Below are positions 62,677 to 64,000 of a stretch of 64,000 nucleotides of DNA, in pieces. This DNA is from Halosolutus amylolyticus (GTDB lineage: Archaea; Halobacteriota; Halobacteria; Halobacteriales; Natrialbaceae), in NCBI RefSeq assembly GCF_023566055.1, contig NZ_JALIQP010000007.1, forward strand, positions 168,710 through 232,709, given 5' to 3'. The translations under genes were made by a program, and so were the position numbers. Numbering within the stretch: position 1 is the stretch's first letter; each line of letters opens with the position of its first letter. The notes beneath the pieces are model-generated. The model was not told the origin of the DNA and did not search any database. It worked only from the letters and a program-made list of their open reading frames with translations.

Positions 62677-63630
62677 TTACTGGAACTCTTCGGTGAGCGC
62701 GGGGACGACGTCGAAGAGGTCGTCGTGGATCGCGTAGTCGGCGATGTCCATGATCGGCGCGTTGGGGTCCGTGTTGATCGCGACGATCGTGTCGGAGCCC
62801 TTCATGCCGGCGACGTGCTGGACCGCTCCCGAGATGCCGATCGCGATGTAGACGTCGGGCGTGACGACCTTCCCGGACTGGCCGACCTGGCGGTTCTTGG
62901 GGAGCCAGCCGTTGTCGACGATCGGGCGCGAGGACGAGACCGTCGCGTCGAGCGCGTCGGCGAGGTCCTCGATGATCTCCAGGTTCTCTTCCTCTTCGAT
63001 GCCACGACCGACGGAGACGAGCACGTCGGCCTCGCTGATGTCGACGTCGCCGCCGCCGACTTCCTCGAAGCCGGTGACGGTCGAGCCCTGCTGACTCTCG
63101 TCGATCTCGGCGTCGAAAGCCCCGATCGCGGCGTCACCGGTGCCCTCCGCGGCGGGCCACTCGGCACTGCGGATGGTGACGACGGCGTTGTCGGCGAGTT
63201 CGGTCGTCGTCTCGACCTTGCCACCGTACATCTCGCGGGTGGCGATCAGCGTCTCGCCGTCGGTATCGAGGTCGACGGTGTCGGTGACGATCGGCAGGCC
63301 GAGGCGGTTGGCGACGGCCGGTGCGTAGTCAAGCCCGTTGACGCTGTTGGGCGTGAGAACGTACTGCGGGGCGAGGTCGTCGTACAGCTGGGTGACGACC
63401 TGCGTGTAGACGTTGTGGTTGAACTCCTCGCCCACGTCGACGGTGTGGATGACGTCGACGCCCTCGCGATCGAGTTTGTCGGCGAACTCGTCGACGGTGC
63501 CGCTGATGACGGCGAGGTGGAGGTCGGCGCCCGTTTCGTCGGCGAGCTGGCGACCGGCGGTGATAATCTCGTAGCTGACGTCGCGCAGGTCGCCGCGGCG
63601 GTGGTCCGTAACTGCGAGGACGTCCGTCAT
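62677..63630 (-). CDS. etfA: Electron transfer flavoprotein alpha subunit
   Basis: 317 residues. The N-terminal domain resembles FixB ([20 protein letters not shown]). The FAD-binding C-terminal domain has [40 protein letters not shown], and [20 protein letters not shown], the classic ETF-alpha block, with [17 protein letters not shown] at the end. It carries electrons from acyl-CoA or other dehydrogenases to the respiratory chain. It overlaps the etfB end by 4 nt. High GC, chromosomal-core style. Confidence 0.95.
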   Translation of the reverse strand: MTDVLAVTDHRRGDLRDVSYEIITAGRQLADETGADLHLAVISGTVDEFADKLDREGVDVIHTVDVGEEFNHNVYTQVVTQLYDDLAPQYVLTPNSVNGLDYAPAVANRLGLPIVTDTVDLDTDGETLIATREMYGGKVETTTELADNAVVTIRSAEWPAAEGTGDAAIGAFDAEIDESQQGSTVTGFEEVGGGDVDISEADVLVSVGRGIEEEENLEIIEDLADALDATVSSSRPIVDNGWLPKNRQVGQSGKVVTPDVYIAIGISGAVQHVAGMKGSDTIVAINTDPNAPIMDIADYAIHDDLFDVVPALTEEFQ

Positions 63631-64000
63631 GGTGCCACCCCCTTCTCGCGGAGCAGTTCACCGAGCTCCGCCGCCGTGTCCTCCGCACTGCCCTTCCAGA
63701 CGGTGACGTCGCTCTCGCTCTCGGGTTCGTACATGGCCGTCAGTTCGAGTTCGGACTCGATCGCGCTCTCGTCGACGCCGAGGTCGGCGAGGCTCTGGAC
63801 GTCGAGTTCCTTGCGCTGTGCCTGACGGATGCCGCGCAGGCTGGCGTAGCGCGGCTCGTTGATCCCCGTCTGAATCGTCAGCACGGCGGGGAGTTCGATC
63901 TCGGTGAGTTCCTCGACGCCGCCTTCGAGTTCGCGGCGGACCGAAGCGGTGTCGTCGTCGAAATCGTGTTCCAGGTGGTTGACGACCGCACCCCACTCGA
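63627..64000 (-). CDS. etfB: Electron transfer flavoprotein beta subunit, 3' part
   Basis: About 124 C-terminal residues are visible, the rest is outside the window. ELPAVLTIQTGINEPRYASL, RGIRQAQRKELDVQSLADLG and the tail [21 protein letters not shown] are typical of FixA/ETF-beta. Overlap with etfA as ATGA indicates coupled translation. It is the partner needed for the FAD/AMP-containing heterodimer. Confidence 0.92.
   Translation of the reverse strand, partial: EWGAVVNHLEHDFDDDTASVRRELEGGVEELTEIELPAVLTIQTGINEPRYASLRGIRQAQRKELDVQSLADLGVDESAIESELELTAMYEPESESDVTVWKGSAEDTAAELGELLREKGVAP

Noticed and set aside
62725..63825. 366-codon plus-strand frame
   Set aside because: Exact antisense shadow of etfA/etfB; repetitive Val-Asp-Gly composition without domain.

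Overview
The window is haloarchaeal. Proteins are strongly acidic, exported proteins carry twin-arginine leaders (several with a lipobox), many genes have a TATA-like box about 25-35 nt before the start codon as expected for leaderless transcripts, and there are archaeal Orc1/Cdc6, TFB, HalOD1, HTH_10 and haloarchaeal IS families.

1-4.6 kb is transposon debris: two related IS630-type elements in opposite orientation, both inserted at TA sites of one older transposase remnant, and a decayed TnpB element. 2.2-17.3 kb is a carbohydrate or sugar-acid module: a secreted Gfo/Idh/MocA-type protein, a secreted DUF4091 glycosidase-like protein, RidA, an SDR dehydrogenase, an enolase-superfamily dehydratase, a TIM-barrel-like protein, a MalEFGK-type ABC importer, a creatininase-family hydrolase and a divergent IclR regulator.

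17.3-39.8 kb is a lower-GC accessory region resembling an integrated plasmid. It holds an intact orc1/cdc6 gene with iteron-like origin boxes, TFB, a SWIM protein, small zinc-finger proteins, an HNH and two PD-(D/E)XK nuclease-like genes, a MITE-like element, an IS200/IS605 element with tnpA and tnpB, and many broken genes (cdc6 fragments, integrase, McrB-like ATPase, J-domain, DUF3179). Three copies of a 40-41 bp inverted repeat (GTTACCCCAC / GTGGGGTAAC) punctuate its core.

39.8-61.5 kb is a histidine or histidine-derivative catabolic region. HutU, HutG, HutI and an EamA transporter form one operon with no canonical HutH. Next come a betaine-type ABC importer with two binding proteins, a histidine-ammonia-lyase homologue that lacks the Ala-Ser-Gly MIO triad and lies downstream of a YeiH-type putative sulfate exporter, a second HutU-like hydratase with altered active-site motifs coupled to a hydantoinase-like amidohydrolase, a DsrE-like sulfur protein, a DapB/Ord-like dehydrogenase, a D-aminoacylase-like amidohydrolase and two paralogous HTH_10 regulators. 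Each part matches a step expected for uptake and degradation of ergothioneine (thiol-histidine betaine): betaine-type import, MIO-free elimination of trimethylamine, thiourocanate hydration, hydantoin opening and sulfur disposal. This is inference, but it is the most interesting system in the window. A shared CCCTCC-type motif abutting TATA boxes suggests common regulation.

61.7-64 kb holds an IS6-type transposase remnant and etfA with the 3' part of etfB.
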